Assembly: GCF_001550065.1 (NCBI RefSeq)
Contig: NZ_LRUB01000011.1
Span: forward strand, 62,001 to 126,000
DNA from: Kordiimonas lipolytica
GTDB lineage: Bacteria > Pseudomonadota > Alphaproteobacteria > Sphingomonadales > Kordiimonadaceae
Reading direction: 5' to 3'
DNA: 64,000 bases
This document shows positions 27,097-35,648 of the stretch, piece after piece. Under the pieces are notes generated by a model. The model had not been told where the DNA came from. It did not search any database and saw nothing but the letters and a program-made list of their open reading frames with translations. Numbering within the stretch: position 1 is the first letter of the stretch; each line of letters begins with the position of its first letter. Made by a program: the position numbers and the translations under genes.

Positions 27097-28185
27097 ATGG
27101 CCGATCTCTTTGAGAACCCAATGGGCCTTTGCGGCTTTGAATTTGTTGAGTTTACGGCGCCTGAAAAAGGTATTCTGGAGCCGGTATTCGAGTCCATGGG
27201 TTTCACCCACGTGGCCAATCACCGCTCCAAGGACGTGACACTGTGGCGTCAGGGCGACATCAACTTTATCGCAAACTATGAGCCGAAGAGCCCAGCGGCC
27301 TACTATGCTGAAGAGCATGGCCCATCCGCGTGCGGCATGGCTTTCCGCGTCAAAGACGCTCACTTTGCCTATGAAGAGTGCCTCAAGAAAGGCGCTCAGC
27401 CGATCGAAGTGCCTACCGGCCCAATGGAACTGCGCCTGCCTGCCATCAAAGGCATTGGCGGTGCAGCGCTTTACCTGGTTGACCGCTTCGAAGACGGCAA
27501 AAGCATCTATGACATCGACTTCGAGTGGATCGAAGGTGTTGACCGCCATCCTGTTGGCTGCGGTTTCCACACGCTGGACCACCTGACGCACAATGTTTAT
27601 CGCGGTCGCATGGATTACTGGGCGAATTTCTATGAGAAATTCTTCAACTTCAAGGAAATCCGCTACTTCGACATCAAGGGCGAATACACCGGTCTGCTGT
27701 CCAAAGCCATGACGGCGCCTGACGGCAAGATCCGTATTCCGCTCAATGAAGAGGCTGCCGGCGGCAGCGGTCAGATCGAAGAATTCCTGATGGCCTACAA
27801 CGGCGAAGGCATTCAGCACATCGCATTCGCTTGTGACGACCTGATCAAATGCTGGGATAACCTGAAGAAAGCTGGCGTGCCGTTCATGACTGCGCCTCCT
27901 GAAACTTACTATGAAATGCTGGAAGAGCGTCTGCCTGGCCACGGCGAGCCAGTGAATGAGCTCAAGACCCGCGGTATTCTGCTAGACGGTACGACCGAGG
28001 GTGAAAAGCCACGTCTGCTGCTTCAGATATTCTCTGAAACGCGCCTTGGCCCTGTATTCTTTGAATTCATCCAGCGTAAGGAAGATGACGGCTTCGGCGA
28101 AGGCAACTTCAAGGCGCTGTTTGAATCCATGGAGCGTGACCAGATCCGCCGTGGTGCATTGAAGGTTGACGAAGACGCGGCCTAA
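27097..28185 (+). CDS. hpd: 4-hydroxyphenylpyruvate dioxygenase
   Basis: 362 residues, typical bacterial HPPD length. The C-terminal vicinal-oxygen-chelate domain has the three iron ligands: His in [10 protein letters not shown] near 165, His in GIQHIAF near 245, and Glu in FFEFIQRK near 325. It converts 4-hydroxyphenylpyruvate to homogentisate with O2. A strong ribosome site (AGGAGAG) precedes the ATG. It is the first gene of a run that continues with a VOC protein, fumarylacetoacetase, maleylacetoacetate isomerase and phenylalanine hydroxylase. Confidence 0.96.
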   Translation: MADLFENPMGLCGFEFVEFTAPEKGILEPVFESMGFTHVANHRSKDVTLWRQGDINFIANYEPKSPAAYYAEEHGPSACGMAFRVKDAHFAYEECLKKGAQPIEVPTGPMELRLPAIKGIGGAALYLVDRFEDGKSIYDIDFEWIEGVDRHPVGCGFHTLDHLTHNVYRGRMDYWANFYEKFFNFKEIRYFDIKGEYTGLLSKAMTAPDGKIRIPLNEEAAGGSGQIEEFLMAYNGEGIQHIAFACDDLIKCWDNLKKAGVPFMTAPPETYYEMLEERLPGHGEPVNELKTRGILLDGTTEGEKPRLLLQIFSETRLGPVFFEFIQRKEDDGFGEGNFKALFESMERDQIRRGALKVDEDAA

Positions 28186-28202
28186 ATCGCGGCAAGGACC
28201 GG

Positions 28203-28225
28203 GCAGGGGCCCCCAGTGCCCCTGC
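28203..28225 (+). other. GC-rich hairpin between hpd and the VOC gene
   Basis: GCAGGGGC and GCCCCTGC form a perfect eight-pair stem around a seven-base loop. No T run follows, so it is not a classical terminator. It could stabilise or process the hpd messenger, or act as a partial terminator reducing downstream expression. Confidence 0.5.
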
Positions 28226-28259
28226 ATTGATCTGTTCAAGTATTGAGAAGGGTTGAACC

Positions 28260-28808
28260 ATGAAGCTTCAAGGTGTTCATCACGTGGCTTACCGTTGCCG
28301 CGATGCCAAGGAAACTGTCGAATTTTATCAAAAGCACATGAATATGGATTTCATGCTGGCGATCGCAGAAAACGAAGTGCCATCAACAGGTGAGCCAGAC
28401 CCCTACATGCATATCTTCCTGGATGCAGGGAATGGCAATGTGCTTGCCTTCTTCGAACTTCCTAACCAGCCGGAGATGGGCCGCGACACCAATACACCAG
28501 AGTGGGTGCAGCATATTGCATTCAAGCTGGGCAGCATGGACGAGCTTCTGGCTGCAAAGGAAAGTCTTGAGGCAGCGGGTATTGACGTGCTTGGCCCAAC
28601 CAATCACACAATCTTCAAGTCGCTCTATTTCTTTGATCCGAATGGTCACCGCATCGAGCTGGCGGCCAATACGGACGAGCCGGGCATGCTTGAAGAGTTG
28701 AAGCGGGTTGGCCCGGACATGCTTGAGGAATGGTCAAAGACCAAGAAAGCGCCGAAACACGCAGCCTGGTTGCATGGCAATGGCGAATTCAAGGCGCTCG
28801 ACGGTTAG
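28260..28808 (+). CDS. VOC family (glyoxalase/extradiol dioxygenase-like) protein in the tyrosine operon
   Basis: 182 residues of vicinal-oxygen-chelate fold with two beta-alpha-beta-beta-beta modules. A 2-His-1-carboxylate metal triad is visible: His8 (GVHHVAY), His85 (WVQHIAF) and Glu133 (GHRIELA), the spacing of extradiol dioxygenases. The protein continues for 45 residues past Glu133 with a Pro/Lys-rich tail. It lies between hpd and the FAH gene, where homogentisate dioxygenase or a maleylacetoacetate-pathway gene is often found. It may be a ring-cleaving dioxygenase, or a glyoxalase-like enzyme. Function is inferred only from fold and position. Confidence 0.8.
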   Translation: MKLQGVHHVAYRCRDAKETVEFYQKHMNMDFMLAIAENEVPSTGEPDPYMHIFLDAGNGNVLAFFELPNQPEMGRDTNTPEWVQHIAFKLGSMDELLAAKESLEAAGIDVLGPTNHTIFKSLYFFDPNGHRIELAANTDEPGMLEELKRVGPDMLEEWSKTKKAPKHAAWLHGNGEFKALDG

Positions 28809-28872
28809 TCACTGAATTTATTGGCGGGGCGGGGCCTGCCAGATGGAACAATTGAGTTAAGGAATTAAGTCT

Positions 28873-29880
28873 ATGAAACTTGCGTCTCTCAAAAACGGCC
28901 GCGACGGCAAACTCGTGGTTGTTTCCAAAGACCTGAAACGTATGACATCGGCCGCGGATATCGCGCCGACACTTCAGGCCGCAATTGACGATTGGGCAAC
29001 GGCGCTGCCGAAATTGCGCGCGCTTTATGAATCGCTGAATTCCGGTGCGGTTGAAGGCGAAGCCTTCAACGAGGCCGATTGCGCATCACCACTGCCGCGT
29101 GCCTACCAGTGGGCTGATGGTTCCGCATATGTGAACCACGTTGAGCTGGTGCGTAAAGCGCGCAATGCCGAAATGCCTGCCACTTTCTGGACCGATCCAC
29201 TGATGTATCAGGGCGGCTCCGACACCTTCCTGGGCCCACGCGACAATATCGTAATGCCGCAGGACGAAGGCTTCGGTATCGATTTTGAGGCCGAAATCGC
29301 CGTGATCACCGATGATGTGCCGATGGGCGTGTCCGAAGCGGACGCGGCTGACCACATCAAACTGCTGATGCTGGTAAACGACGTATCGCTGCGTGGCTTG
29401 ATCCCGGGCGAGTTGGCGAAGGGCTTTGGTTTCTTTCAAAGCAAGCCATCCAGCGCCTTCAGCCCTGTGTGCGTGACGCCCGATGAGCTTGACGGCGTAT
29501 GGGAAGACACCAAGGTCAACCTGCCGCTGGTGTCCCAGTATAATGGTGAGATGTTCGGTAAGCCTGAAGCTGGCATCGACATGACGTTCAATTTCGCCAA
29601 GCTGGTTTCGCATGCCGCGAAAACCCGTCCGCTGGGCGCTGGCGCCATTATCGGTTCTGGCACTGTGTCGAACAAGATGGACGGCGGCCCGGGCAAGCCT
29701 GTTTCCGAAGGCGGTGTGGGCTACAGCTGTATCGCCGAAATCCGCATGATCGAAACGATTGAGAACGGTGAGCCGTCCACGAGCTTTATGAAGTTCGGCG
29801 ACTCGATTCGAATCGAGATGTTCGACCGTGACGGCGCGTCCATCTTCGGTGCGATCGATCAGGTTGTCACCAAAGGCTAG
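28873..29880 (+). CDS. Fumarylacetoacetate hydrolase family protein (fumarylacetoacetase)
   Basis: 335 residues, the length of the bacterial FAH clade found in tyrosine operons. Metal ligands are expected in the segments FEAEIAVITDDVP near 140 and in VNDVSLRGL near 165; the region GAGAIIGSGTVSNK near 260 is the conserved C-terminal loop. It hydrolyses fumarylacetoacetate to fumarate and acetoacetate. It lies 64 bases after the VOC gene and 13 before the isomerase. A perfect 16-base palindrome occurs inside the coding sequence at 29802-29817 and is probably a coincidence of the codons for SIRIE. Confidence 0.92.
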   Translation: MKLASLKNGRDGKLVVVSKDLKRMTSAADIAPTLQAAIDDWATALPKLRALYESLNSGAVEGEAFNEADCASPLPRAYQWADGSAYVNHVELVRKARNAEMPATFWTDPLMYQGGSDTFLGPRDNIVMPQDEGFGIDFEAEIAVITDDVPMGVSEADAADHIKLLMLVNDVSLRGLIPGELAKGFGFFQSKPSSAFSPVCVTPDELDGVWEDTKVNLPLVSQYNGEMFGKPEAGIDMTFNFAKLVSHAAKTRPLGAGAIIGSGTVSNKMDGGPGKPVSEGGVGYSCIAEIRMIETIENGEPSTSFMKFGDSIRIEMFDRDGASIFGAIDQVVTKG

Positions 29881-29893
29881 GGCGGAGAATATT

Positions 29894-30541
29894 ATGCGCA
29901 TCCTTTACGGTTATTTCCGCTCCTCGGCAGCCTTTCGGGTGCGCATTGCCCTTGGGTTGAAGGGGCTTGATTTCGATCACCGCACGATCAACCTGAAACC
30001 GGGTGTAAGCGAACAGAAGTCAGACGACTATCTTAAGCTGAACCCGCAGGGGCGCGTGCCTTATTTCATTGATGGCGGTGTGGCGCTAAGCCAGTCTCCT
30101 GCTATCCTTGAATATCTGGATGAAGCCTATCCGGATACGCCTTTGCTGCCGTCCGGTATGGCAGACCGTGCCTATGTCCGGCAGCTGGCGAGCCTGATTG
30201 GTTGCGATATCCACCCGCTCAATAACCTGTCGGTGCTGATGCGGATCAAGAGCCAACTGGGCGCCGATGAAGACGCCACCAATTCGTGGTATCATCACTG
30301 GATAACCGAAGGTTTTACGGCGCTTGAGGCCATGCTTTCCTCAAGTGACCACACAGGCCGTTTCTGCTTTGGCGATACGCCTGGCATGGCGGATGTCTAT
30401 CTTGTGCCGCAGGTTTGGAACGCGCGGCGTTTCGGTACGCCGCTTGAAGCATTCCCCACCATTCTGCGGATTGATGAAGCGTGCAGGGGCGTGCAGGCCT
30501 TTGTTGACGCGGCACCAGAAAACCAGCCGGATGCGCCCTAG
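29894..30541 (+). CDS. maiA: Maleylacetoacetate isomerase
   Basis: 215 residues, a zeta-class glutathione S-transferase. YFRSSAAFRVRIALGLKG at the N-terminus corresponds to the SSC/SxxR active-site motif, though the central cysteine is Ala. QSPAILEYLDEAYP near 65 binds glutathione and GMADVYLVPQVWNARRF near 165 is the C-terminal family motif. It converts maleylacetoacetate to fumarylacetoacetate. The frame extends upstream to 29828 but the ATG at 29894 has a GGAG ribosome site and a normal N-terminus. It is 13 bases after FAH. Confidence 0.92.
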   Translation: MRILYGYFRSSAAFRVRIALGLKGLDFDHRTINLKPGVSEQKSDDYLKLNPQGRVPYFIDGGVALSQSPAILEYLDEAYPDTPLLPSGMADRAYVRQLASLIGCDIHPLNNLSVLMRIKSQLGADEDATNSWYHHWITEGFTALEAMLSSSDHTGRFCFGDTPGMADVYLVPQVWNARRFGTPLEAFPTILRIDEACRGVQAFVDAAPENQPDAP

Positions 30542-30569
30542 GCGTAACGGCTTTTGTTAGGAGGGACCC

Positions 30570-31451
30570 ATGAAAATTAAAACACGCCTTGGTCGCGAAG
30601 TTGACGTGAACGAAGACTATACGGTGGACCAGAATTGGGAGCATTTCACCGACGAAGAGCATGACCGCTGGGACCGGCTTTATGCCCGCCAGGAAGGGAT
30701 GCTGGAAGGTCGCGCGTGTGATGAATTCATGGAAGGTCTGCATTCGCTGAAGCTGTCTGATGGCGGTATCCCGCGCTTTGACGAATTGTCCGCACGGCTA
30801 AAGGAAATCACAGGCTGGACAGTGGTTGCGGTGCCGGACCTGGTGCCGGACGATGTGTTCTTCGACCATCTGGCAAACCGCCGCTTCCCGGCTGGTAACT
30901 TCATTCGCCCGGAAGCGCAGCTTGATTATCTGCAGGAGCCGGACGTGTTCCACGATGTGTTCGGCCATGTGCCTTTGCTGGCGAACCCCACGTTTGCTGA
31001 CTATATGGAAGCATATGGCAAGGGCGGCCAGCGCGCGGCTGGGCGGGGCGTGCTAACGAACCTGGCGCGGCTCTATTGGTATACGGTTGAGTTCGGCCTG
31101 ATCAACACCCCTAAGGGTATGCGCATCTATGGTGCGGGGATTGTCAGTTCAAAGGCGGAGAGCATCTTCTGCCTCGAGGACCAGAGCCCGAACCGTATCC
31201 ACTTTGACCTGATGCGTCTGATGAAGACAGACTACCGCATTGATGATTTCCAACAGACCTATTGGGTGATCGACAGCTTCCAAGAGCTCTTGGAGGCCAC
31301 CTATCAGGACTTTGGCCCGCTTTACGACGAGCTTGAGGCCAATACAACGGTCTATACGCCCGACACGGTGCTGGAGACCGACAAAGTACACAATCACGGC
31401 ACGCAGGCCTATGCAAATGCGGGCGGTCGCCTGGCGAAGGCCGCGAGCTAA
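30570..31451 (+). CDS. phhA: Phenylalanine 4-hydroxylase
   Basis: 293 residues, the single-domain bacterial type. The iron ligands are clear: the two His of FHDVFGHVP near 130 and the Glu of YWYTVEFGL near 175. It hydroxylates phenylalanine to tyrosine using tetrahydropterin and O2. An AGGAGGG ribosome site precedes the ATG. As the last gene of the operon it feeds tyrosine to the aminotransferase step (no aminotransferase gene is nearby) and then to HPPD. A strong terminator follows. Confidence 0.96.
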   Translation: MKIKTRLGREVDVNEDYTVDQNWEHFTDEEHDRWDRLYARQEGMLEGRACDEFMEGLHSLKLSDGGIPRFDELSARLKEITGWTVVAVPDLVPDDVFFDHLANRRFPAGNFIRPEAQLDYLQEPDVFHDVFGHVPLLANPTFADYMEAYGKGGQRAAGRGVLTNLARLYWYTVEFGLINTPKGMRIYGAGIVSSKAESIFCLEDQSPNRIHFDLMRLMKTDYRIDDFQQTYWVIDSFQELLEATYQDFGPLYDELEANTTVYTPDTVLETDKVHNHGTQAYANAGGRLAKAAS

Positions 31452-31500
31452 AGAGATGTCACTATAATAATAAATTGGGCTGGCCTGGGGGCCTGATTGA

Positions 31501-31530
31501 GGCTGTCGCTGCTGCGGCGGCCTTTTTTTT
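31501..31530 (+). terminator. Intrinsic terminator after phhA
   Basis: GGCTGTCGC and GCGGCGGCC pair over nine positions (two G-T pairs) with a TGCT loop, followed by eight T. It lies 50 bases after the phhA stop. Confidence 0.8.
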
Positions 31531-31560
31531 GTGCGTCGCCGGGGCAGAGTGTAGGGGATA

Positions 31561-31592
31561 AGAAAAAGGCCCCCGCGGATAGCGGGAGCCTT
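31561..31592 (-). terminator. Intrinsic terminator after the Leu/Phe/Val dehydrogenase
   Basis: On the minus strand GGCTCCCGC-TATCC-GCGGGGGCC folds into a near-perfect stem followed by TTTTTC. It lies 39 bases after the stop of the dehydrogenase at 31631. Confidence 0.75.
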
Positions 31593-31630
31593 CAGGAACT
31601 TTCTGGAGGAAAGTCTCAGTTTCTTATGGT

Positions 31631-32755
31631 TTATTCAGCGGCGGCTGCCAGCTTGGCTTCATTCGCACGGCGAATGATGTCTTCAGCCATTTCGTTGGCA
31701 ATCACACCCGTTGGGCGGCCTTCCTTGTCGCTGGCGTTGAAGATTTTCGTCAGCGTCTCGCCAATACGAAGCACCTTGGCTTCGCGTTCTGCAGCATTTG
31801 GCTTTTCCTTGTACACTTCGGATTCAACCGAAATGATGCCGCCTGCGTTGATCACATAGTCAGGCGCGTAAAGAATGCCGCGTTTACGCAGTTCTTCGTC
31901 TTCCTTGCCTTCGGTCTCAAGCTGGTTGTTGGACGCGCCCGCGATCACGGTGGCTTTGATATCGCCAAGGGATTTCGGGTTCAGCACGCCGCCAAGGGCA
32001 CAAGGTGCGAATACGTCACACTCAACTGCGTGGATGGCGTCAGGGGCAACAACTTCCGCTTCGCCTTTCGCCAGAACAGCCTGGATGTTGGCGTCAACGA
32101 TGTCAGTCACGATGATTTTGGCGCCGTCTGCACGCAGATGGTCAACCAGATACTGACCCACGTGTCCAAGGCCTTGAACCGCAACAGTAACACCGTCGAG
32201 GCTGGCTTTGCCAAGGCGGTGCATCACAGCAGCCTTGATGCCAGTGTATACGCCCAGCGCAGTGTGCGGGGATGGGTCACCCGTGCCGAAGTCACCGCCC
32301 TCAAGGCCACATACGAAATTAGTGGTCTCTGCGGCAGCGGCCAGCATATCGGGGCTGGTGCCAACGTCTTCCGCGGCATAGTAGCTACCGCCCAGGCGGT
32401 TGATCATGCGGCCAAAGGCGCGCATCAGCTCAGGCGTGCCAAGCTCTTTCGGGTTGCCGATGATAACGGACTTGCCGCCACCAAGGCGCAGGCCAGCCAT
32501 CGCGTTCTTGAAGGACATGCCGCGCGACAGGCGCAGAACGTCATAAACGGCATCCTGCTCGCCGCGGGTTTCGGCCACATCGATTGGCGCGGAACGACGG
32601 TGGTTTGCAGCATAGTCCCAGAAGCGCGTGCCGCCTGTGGCAGGGCCGAGGGCAGTTGAATGCACTGCGATGATGGCTTTCAGGCCAGTTGCTTCGTCAG
32701 AACAGAATACGACCTGTTCGTGGTTCTTGAAGCTGCGTGAATCGAAAACGGGCAT
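31631..32755 (-). CDS. Leucine/phenylalanine/valine dehydrogenase (Glu/Leu/Phe/Val family)
   Basis: 374 residues. GPATGGTRFWDY near 40 and LRLGGGKSVIIGN near 90 carry the substrate-binding and catalytic Lys, and VAVQGLGHVGQYL near 185 is the NAD motif. It oxidatively deaminates a branched-chain or aromatic amino acid to the 2-oxoacid. The ATG at 32755 has a GGAAGGA ribosome region; the frame extends to a TTG at 32773. Compared with leucine dehydrogenase there is an extra loop (NHRRSAPIDVAETRGEQ) near 55. The neighbours are the phenylalanine operon (convergent) and the BCKDH operon, so it could serve both. Confidence 0.88.
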   Translation of the reverse strand: MPVFDSRSFKNHEQVVFCSDEATGLKAIIAVHSTALGPATGGTRFWDYAANHRRSAPIDVAETRGEQDAVYDVLRLSRGMSFKNAMAGLRLGGGKSVIIGNPKELGTPELMRAFGRMINRLGGSYYAAEDVGTSPDMLAAAAETTNFVCGLEGGDFGTGDPSPHTALGVYTGIKAAVMHRLGKASLDGVTVAVQGLGHVGQYLVDHLRADGAKIIVTDIVDANIQAVLAKGEAEVVAPDAIHAVECDVFAPCALGGVLNPKSLGDIKATVIAGASNNQLETEGKEDEELRKRGILYAPDYVINAGGIISVESEVYKEKPNAAEREAKVLRIGETLTKIFNASDKEGRPTGVIANEMAEDIIRRANEAKLAAAAE

Positions 32756-32784
32756 AGTCGAAATCCTTCCCAATTAATCCCGTG

Positions 32785-32798
32785 CCGGGTTTCCCCGG
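32785..32798 (-). other. GAAA-tetraloop hairpin in the dehydrogenase leader
   Basis: On the minus strand CCGGG-GAAA-CCCGG is a five-pair stem capped by a stable GNRA loop, 30-43 bases before the ATG at 32755. It would lie in the 5' leader if transcription starts further upstream and could protect the messenger. Confidence 0.35.
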
Positions 32799-33090
32799 TT
32801 ACTCGTCATACCCTGTCGCTACCATTGTGGGGCTTTAGGGGCGTTCCCTTTTGGCCGGCGTGCTCTTTTCGTTTGGGCTGGGCCGGTCCGTTCTGGTAAC
32901 CACATCTTCTGCTTTCCGGCGGAGTTTTCCCCAAAAAGCCAGATCATTTATCTGGACGAATTATCGCACTTATTTTGGGAAATGAGCTTTCGAAGTTTTT
33001 TGAATTTCGCAATCTTAAGATAGCTTTTCAGGGCATTTTTGTAATTTGTGATCAAGGACAAGTAATTTTTGCCAAGTGCCTAAATTTCCT

Positions 33091-33127
33091 ATGCATTCCG
33101 TAGGGGGAACCTACGACTCAGATGCAT
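33091..33127. other. Nested dyad with stem CGTAGG/CCTACG
   Basis: CGTAGG-GGGAA-CCTACG (33099-33115) is a perfect six-pair hairpin. It is flanked by ATGCAT at 33091-33096 and 33122-33127, which could pair as an outer stem. It lies about 160 bases before the gene at 33288 and might be an operator or a structured leader element. Confidence 0.3.
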
Positions 33128-33287
33128 GGCATTGACGGCTGGTGAAGCCGGGGGTAGCATAAGTTCGTGTCTGGTAGCCCACATGACCTGTCGCCGAGTC
33201 AAACGTTACCCTTATCCTATTCTTCATCCATGTTTTTCAGGATGGCAGTGTAATCGGCGAACTGACATCGATTTGAAGGAACATGGG

Positions 33288-34196
33288 ATGACAATTCTCA
33301 TAACACTTAAGCACGCCCAGCTGATTAAGAAGGAGCTGGGGCTTAATCTGCCGCATGTGAAATCTGCGCATAGGGCGGAAGCCATGGCGCGGGGCCTTGG
33401 CTGGAAATCAAACGCAGCCTTGCGCGCGGCGCTAATGTGCGGTGATGCTGAGTGCGAAGTGAATGATGATGCTTTCATAGGATACTTGACAGATAAGGGC
33501 TTCGAAGGCGTGACTGGTTGCCGGCTGTCGGTCGTTGTTGAAACGGCGATTGGGGTGGGAACCCTGACAGAGGATGAGACACCTGCCGATTCCCTGATAA
33601 TCAAGACAGTTCGTCCTTCGGCACAGGCGGCCATCAGCAGCAGATGGAGCACTCTGGCTTTTGGCCTGTTTGCTGTTGTCTGTTATCTGCTTCTGACAGT
33701 TCAAACGGCGGACGAGTATCTAGAACAGGCTGTGGCAAGAAGCCTTGATGTGGCAGAAACAGCTGGTACGCGATCAGTGTTGATCCTGGATGCGGATCTT
33801 AGCCAGGAGGTTGTTTCTGGCCTAATGGAATATCCCTATATCTCCAGCGCGGAGATATTGGATGACCACGGGAGCCAATTGGCCGCTGGACAAAGGACAA
33901 TCCAGCCTGAGACGTTTTCTGAGCGCTTGCAGGCTCTGGTTGCCCTGGACCAAGAGATAGAATACAGCCGGATTCTGCAGTTGCCCCCAACCATGAATGA
34001 AAAGGGCGGACTACTTCGGGTTACTGTCAATAGGCCAAAGGCTTTGTCGCTGATACCCGGGCCGACTTGGGGCGGGATGATCTTCTCTTTGCTGCTTGGG
34101 GTCGGACTGCTTGCATTATTGATTGCAGGGCAATCCGCACTCAGGGGCTGGATGCGGCTTTATTTGGACCAGCACTACAGGCTAGCGCATAACTGA
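33288..34196 (+). CDS. Membrane protein with cytoplasmic N-domain and periplasmic sensor-like region, function unknown
   Basis: 302 residues. Residues 1-110 are cytoplasmic and include LPHVKSAHRAEAMARGLGWKSNAALRAAL, a helical motif seen in uncharacterised bacterial proteins. Membrane segments are near 120-138 and 263-281. The 124-residue periplasmic part (VLILDADLSQEVVSGLMEYPYISSAEILDDHGSQLA) resembles the extracytoplasmic sensor of some GGDEF/EAL proteins. After the second segment only 20 residues remain, so no output domain exists. AAGGA seven bases upstream supports the ATG at 33288; the frame is open from 33126. It is convergent with the bkd operon. I do not know its function. Confidence 0.7.
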   Translation: MTILITLKHAQLIKKELGLNLPHVKSAHRAEAMARGLGWKSNAALRAALMCGDAECEVNDDAFIGYLTDKGFEGVTGCRLSVVVETAIGVGTLTEDETPADSLIIKTVRPSAQAAISSRWSTLAFGLFAVVCYLLLTVQTADEYLEQAVARSLDVAETAGTRSVLILDADLSQEVVSGLMEYPYISSAEILDDHGSQLAAGQRTIQPETFSERLQALVALDQEIEYSRILQLPPTMNEKGGLLRVTVNRPKALSLIPGPTWGGMIFSLLLGVGLLALLIAGQSALRGWMRLYLDQHYRLAHN

Positions 34197-34200
34197 CAAA

Positions 34201-34233
34201 AGAAAAGCCGGGGTGGTTGCCCCGGCTTTCTCA
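34201..34233. terminator. Bidirectional terminator between the membrane protein and lpd
   Basis: AAGCCGGGG-TGGTTG-CCCCGGCTT forms a nine-pair stem with A-rich sequence on the left and T-rich on the right, so it can end transcription from both the gene at 33288 and the bkd operon. Confidence 0.8.
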
Positions 34234-34253
34234 ATTCTGTGTGGTATCGCAGC

Positions 34254-35648
34254 TTAGATATGCAGCGCGTGCCCGAGGGCCTTGAGCGCGGCTTCCTGGA
34301 AGCCTTCCGATTGCGTCGGGTGCGCATGGATCGTGCCGGCGATATCTTCAAGGCGCGCGCCCATCTCAAGCGCGAGCGAGAAAGCGGCAGAAAGCTCAGA
34401 CACGCCTTTGCCTACGGCCTGGATGCCCAGTACCAGATGATTGTCCTTGCGGGCAACTACACGCACGAAGCCGGTTTCGGCTTCCATGGTCATAGCGCGG
34501 CCGTTGGCCTGGAACGGGAACAGGCCGATCTGCGTCTCATAGCCCGCATCCTTTGCTTCATCAGGCGACAGCCCAGCCGTGACGATCTCAGGGTCCGTGA
34601 AGCACACAGCCGGGATCGCGACCTTGTCGAAGCTGCGGTTTTCGCCCGCGATGATTTCTGCGACCATTTCGCCCTGCGCCATGGCGCGGTGCGCCAGCAT
34701 AGGCTCGCCCGTCAGGTCCCCAATAGCATACACGCCGGTCATGGACGTCTGGCATTTGTCGTCGATGGCAACCACGCGGCCGTTCATCTTCAGGTCAAGG
34801 CCTTCAAGGCCCCAGCCTTCGGTTTTCGCGCGGCGACCCACAGTGACAAGGATCTTATCTGCGGGCAGGGTCTCTTCCTTGCCGTCCGCTGTTTCGACGA
34901 TCAGGCCGTCCTGCTTCTTGGTCGCTGCCTTGGCTTTGGTGTTCAGCATCACTTCAATGCCGAGGTCCTTCAGGCTTGCGGCAACTGGCTTCGTCAGTTC
35001 TGCGTCATACTGCGGCAGGATCGCGCCCATGGCTTCAACCACAGTCACCTTCGAGCCCATCTTGGCGTAGGCGGTGCCGAGCTCGAGCCCGATATAGCCG
35101 CCGCCGATAACGACAAGCTTTTCAGGCACAGCATCAAGCGACAGCGCTTCAGTAGAGTGGATTACATTGCCGCCATAGGGCAGGCTTGGGATTTCCACAG
35201 GCACGGAACCGGTGGCCAGAATGACATTCTTGGCCTTGATGGTTACCTTGCCCTCAGCCGTTTCAACCTCACAGGTCTTGCCGTCAATCATGGTGCCCCA
35301 GCCTTCTACGGACTTGACCTTGGCTTTCTTCAGAAGACCCGCAACGCCGGAATTCAGGCGCTTCACGATGCCGTCTTTCCAGGCAATTGTCTTCTTCAGG
35401 TCGATCTCTGGCTTCTGGACAGTGATGCCCAGGTTGTTCTCATAGGTATAGTGAACAGCCTTCTCATACTCTTCCGCCGCGTGGATCAGTGCTTTGGACG
35501 GGATACAGCCCACATTCAGGCACGTACCGCCGGGGCGATAGCCTTCCACGATGATGGTGTCGATACCAAGCTGGCCGGCGCGGATGGCGGCCACATAGCC
35601 GCCAGGGCCTGCGCCCAGCACAAGCGTGTTACAGTTCATGGTCGTCAT
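34254..35648 (-). CDS. lpdA: Dihydrolipoyl dehydrogenase (E3)
   Basis: 464 residues. The FAD motif [15 protein letters not shown] is at the N-terminus, the redox disulfide in GGTCLNVGC(IPSK) near 45, the NAD motif [10 protein letters not shown] near 180 and the active-site His-Glu pair in HAHPTQSE near the C-terminus. It reoxidises the lipoyl groups of the E2 subunit with NAD. Its ATG directly abuts the stop of the E2 gene, with the ribosome site inside the E2 coding end (GGAGGAC), so it is translationally coupled and belongs to the branched-chain complex (lpdV role). Confidence 0.95.
   Translation of the reverse strand: MTTMNCNTLVLGAGPGGYVAAIRAGQLGIDTIIVEGYRPGGTCLNVGCIPSKALIHAAEEYEKAVHYTYENNLGITVQKPEIDLKKTIAWKDGIVKRLNSGVAGLLKKAKVKSVEGWGTMIDGKTCEVETAEGKVTIKAKNVILATGSVPVEIPSLPYGGNVIHSTEALSLDAVPEKLVVIGGGYIGLELGTAYAKMGSKVTVVEAMGAILPQYDAELTKPVAASLKDLGIEVMLNTKAKAATKKQDGLIVETADGKEETLPADKILVTVGRRAKTEGWGLEGLDLKMNGRVVAIDDKCQTSMTGVYAIGDLTGEPMLAHRAMAQGEMVAEIIAGENRSFDKVAIPAVCFTDPEIVTAGLSPDEAKDAGYETQIGLFPFQANGRAMTMEAETGFVRVVARKDNHLVLGIQAVGKGVSELSAAFSLALEMGARLEDIAGTIHAHPTQSEGFQEAALKALGHALHI

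Larger units (their letters stand above)
32756..33287. other. 532-base gap between the dehydrogenase and the orphan membrane sensor
   Basis: No gene is convincing here. The part at 32940-33080 is AT-rich and probably holds promoters for both divergent genes, though I cannot pick -35/-10 pairs with confidence. Besides the leader hairpin at 32785-32798 it contains a dyad at 33091-33127 (described separately). No riboswitch class or tRNA was recognised. Confidence 0.5.

Noticed and set aside
26944..27942. Upstream extension of the MarR frame into a 483-residue protein
   Set aside because: The extra part is antisense to hpd and unlike any MarR; the ribosome site and HTH start support 26943.
29802..29817. 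Perfect palindrome CTCGATTCGAATCGAG sharing the GATTCGAATC core with the site at 8395
   Set aside because: It lies inside the FAH gene and encodes a conserved-looking SIRIE segment, so codon coincidence explains it. It could still be tested if a GATTCGAATC regulator is found.
33103..33130. GGAAC at 33106 as an EcfG-type -35 before the membrane sensor
   Set aside because: No CGTT-like -10 is found at 16-17 bases; the hairpin reading is simpler.
33120..33290. Possible cobalamin riboswitch because of GGTGAAGCCGGGGG-like sequence
   Set aside because: The conserved B12 box and the surrounding core are missing.
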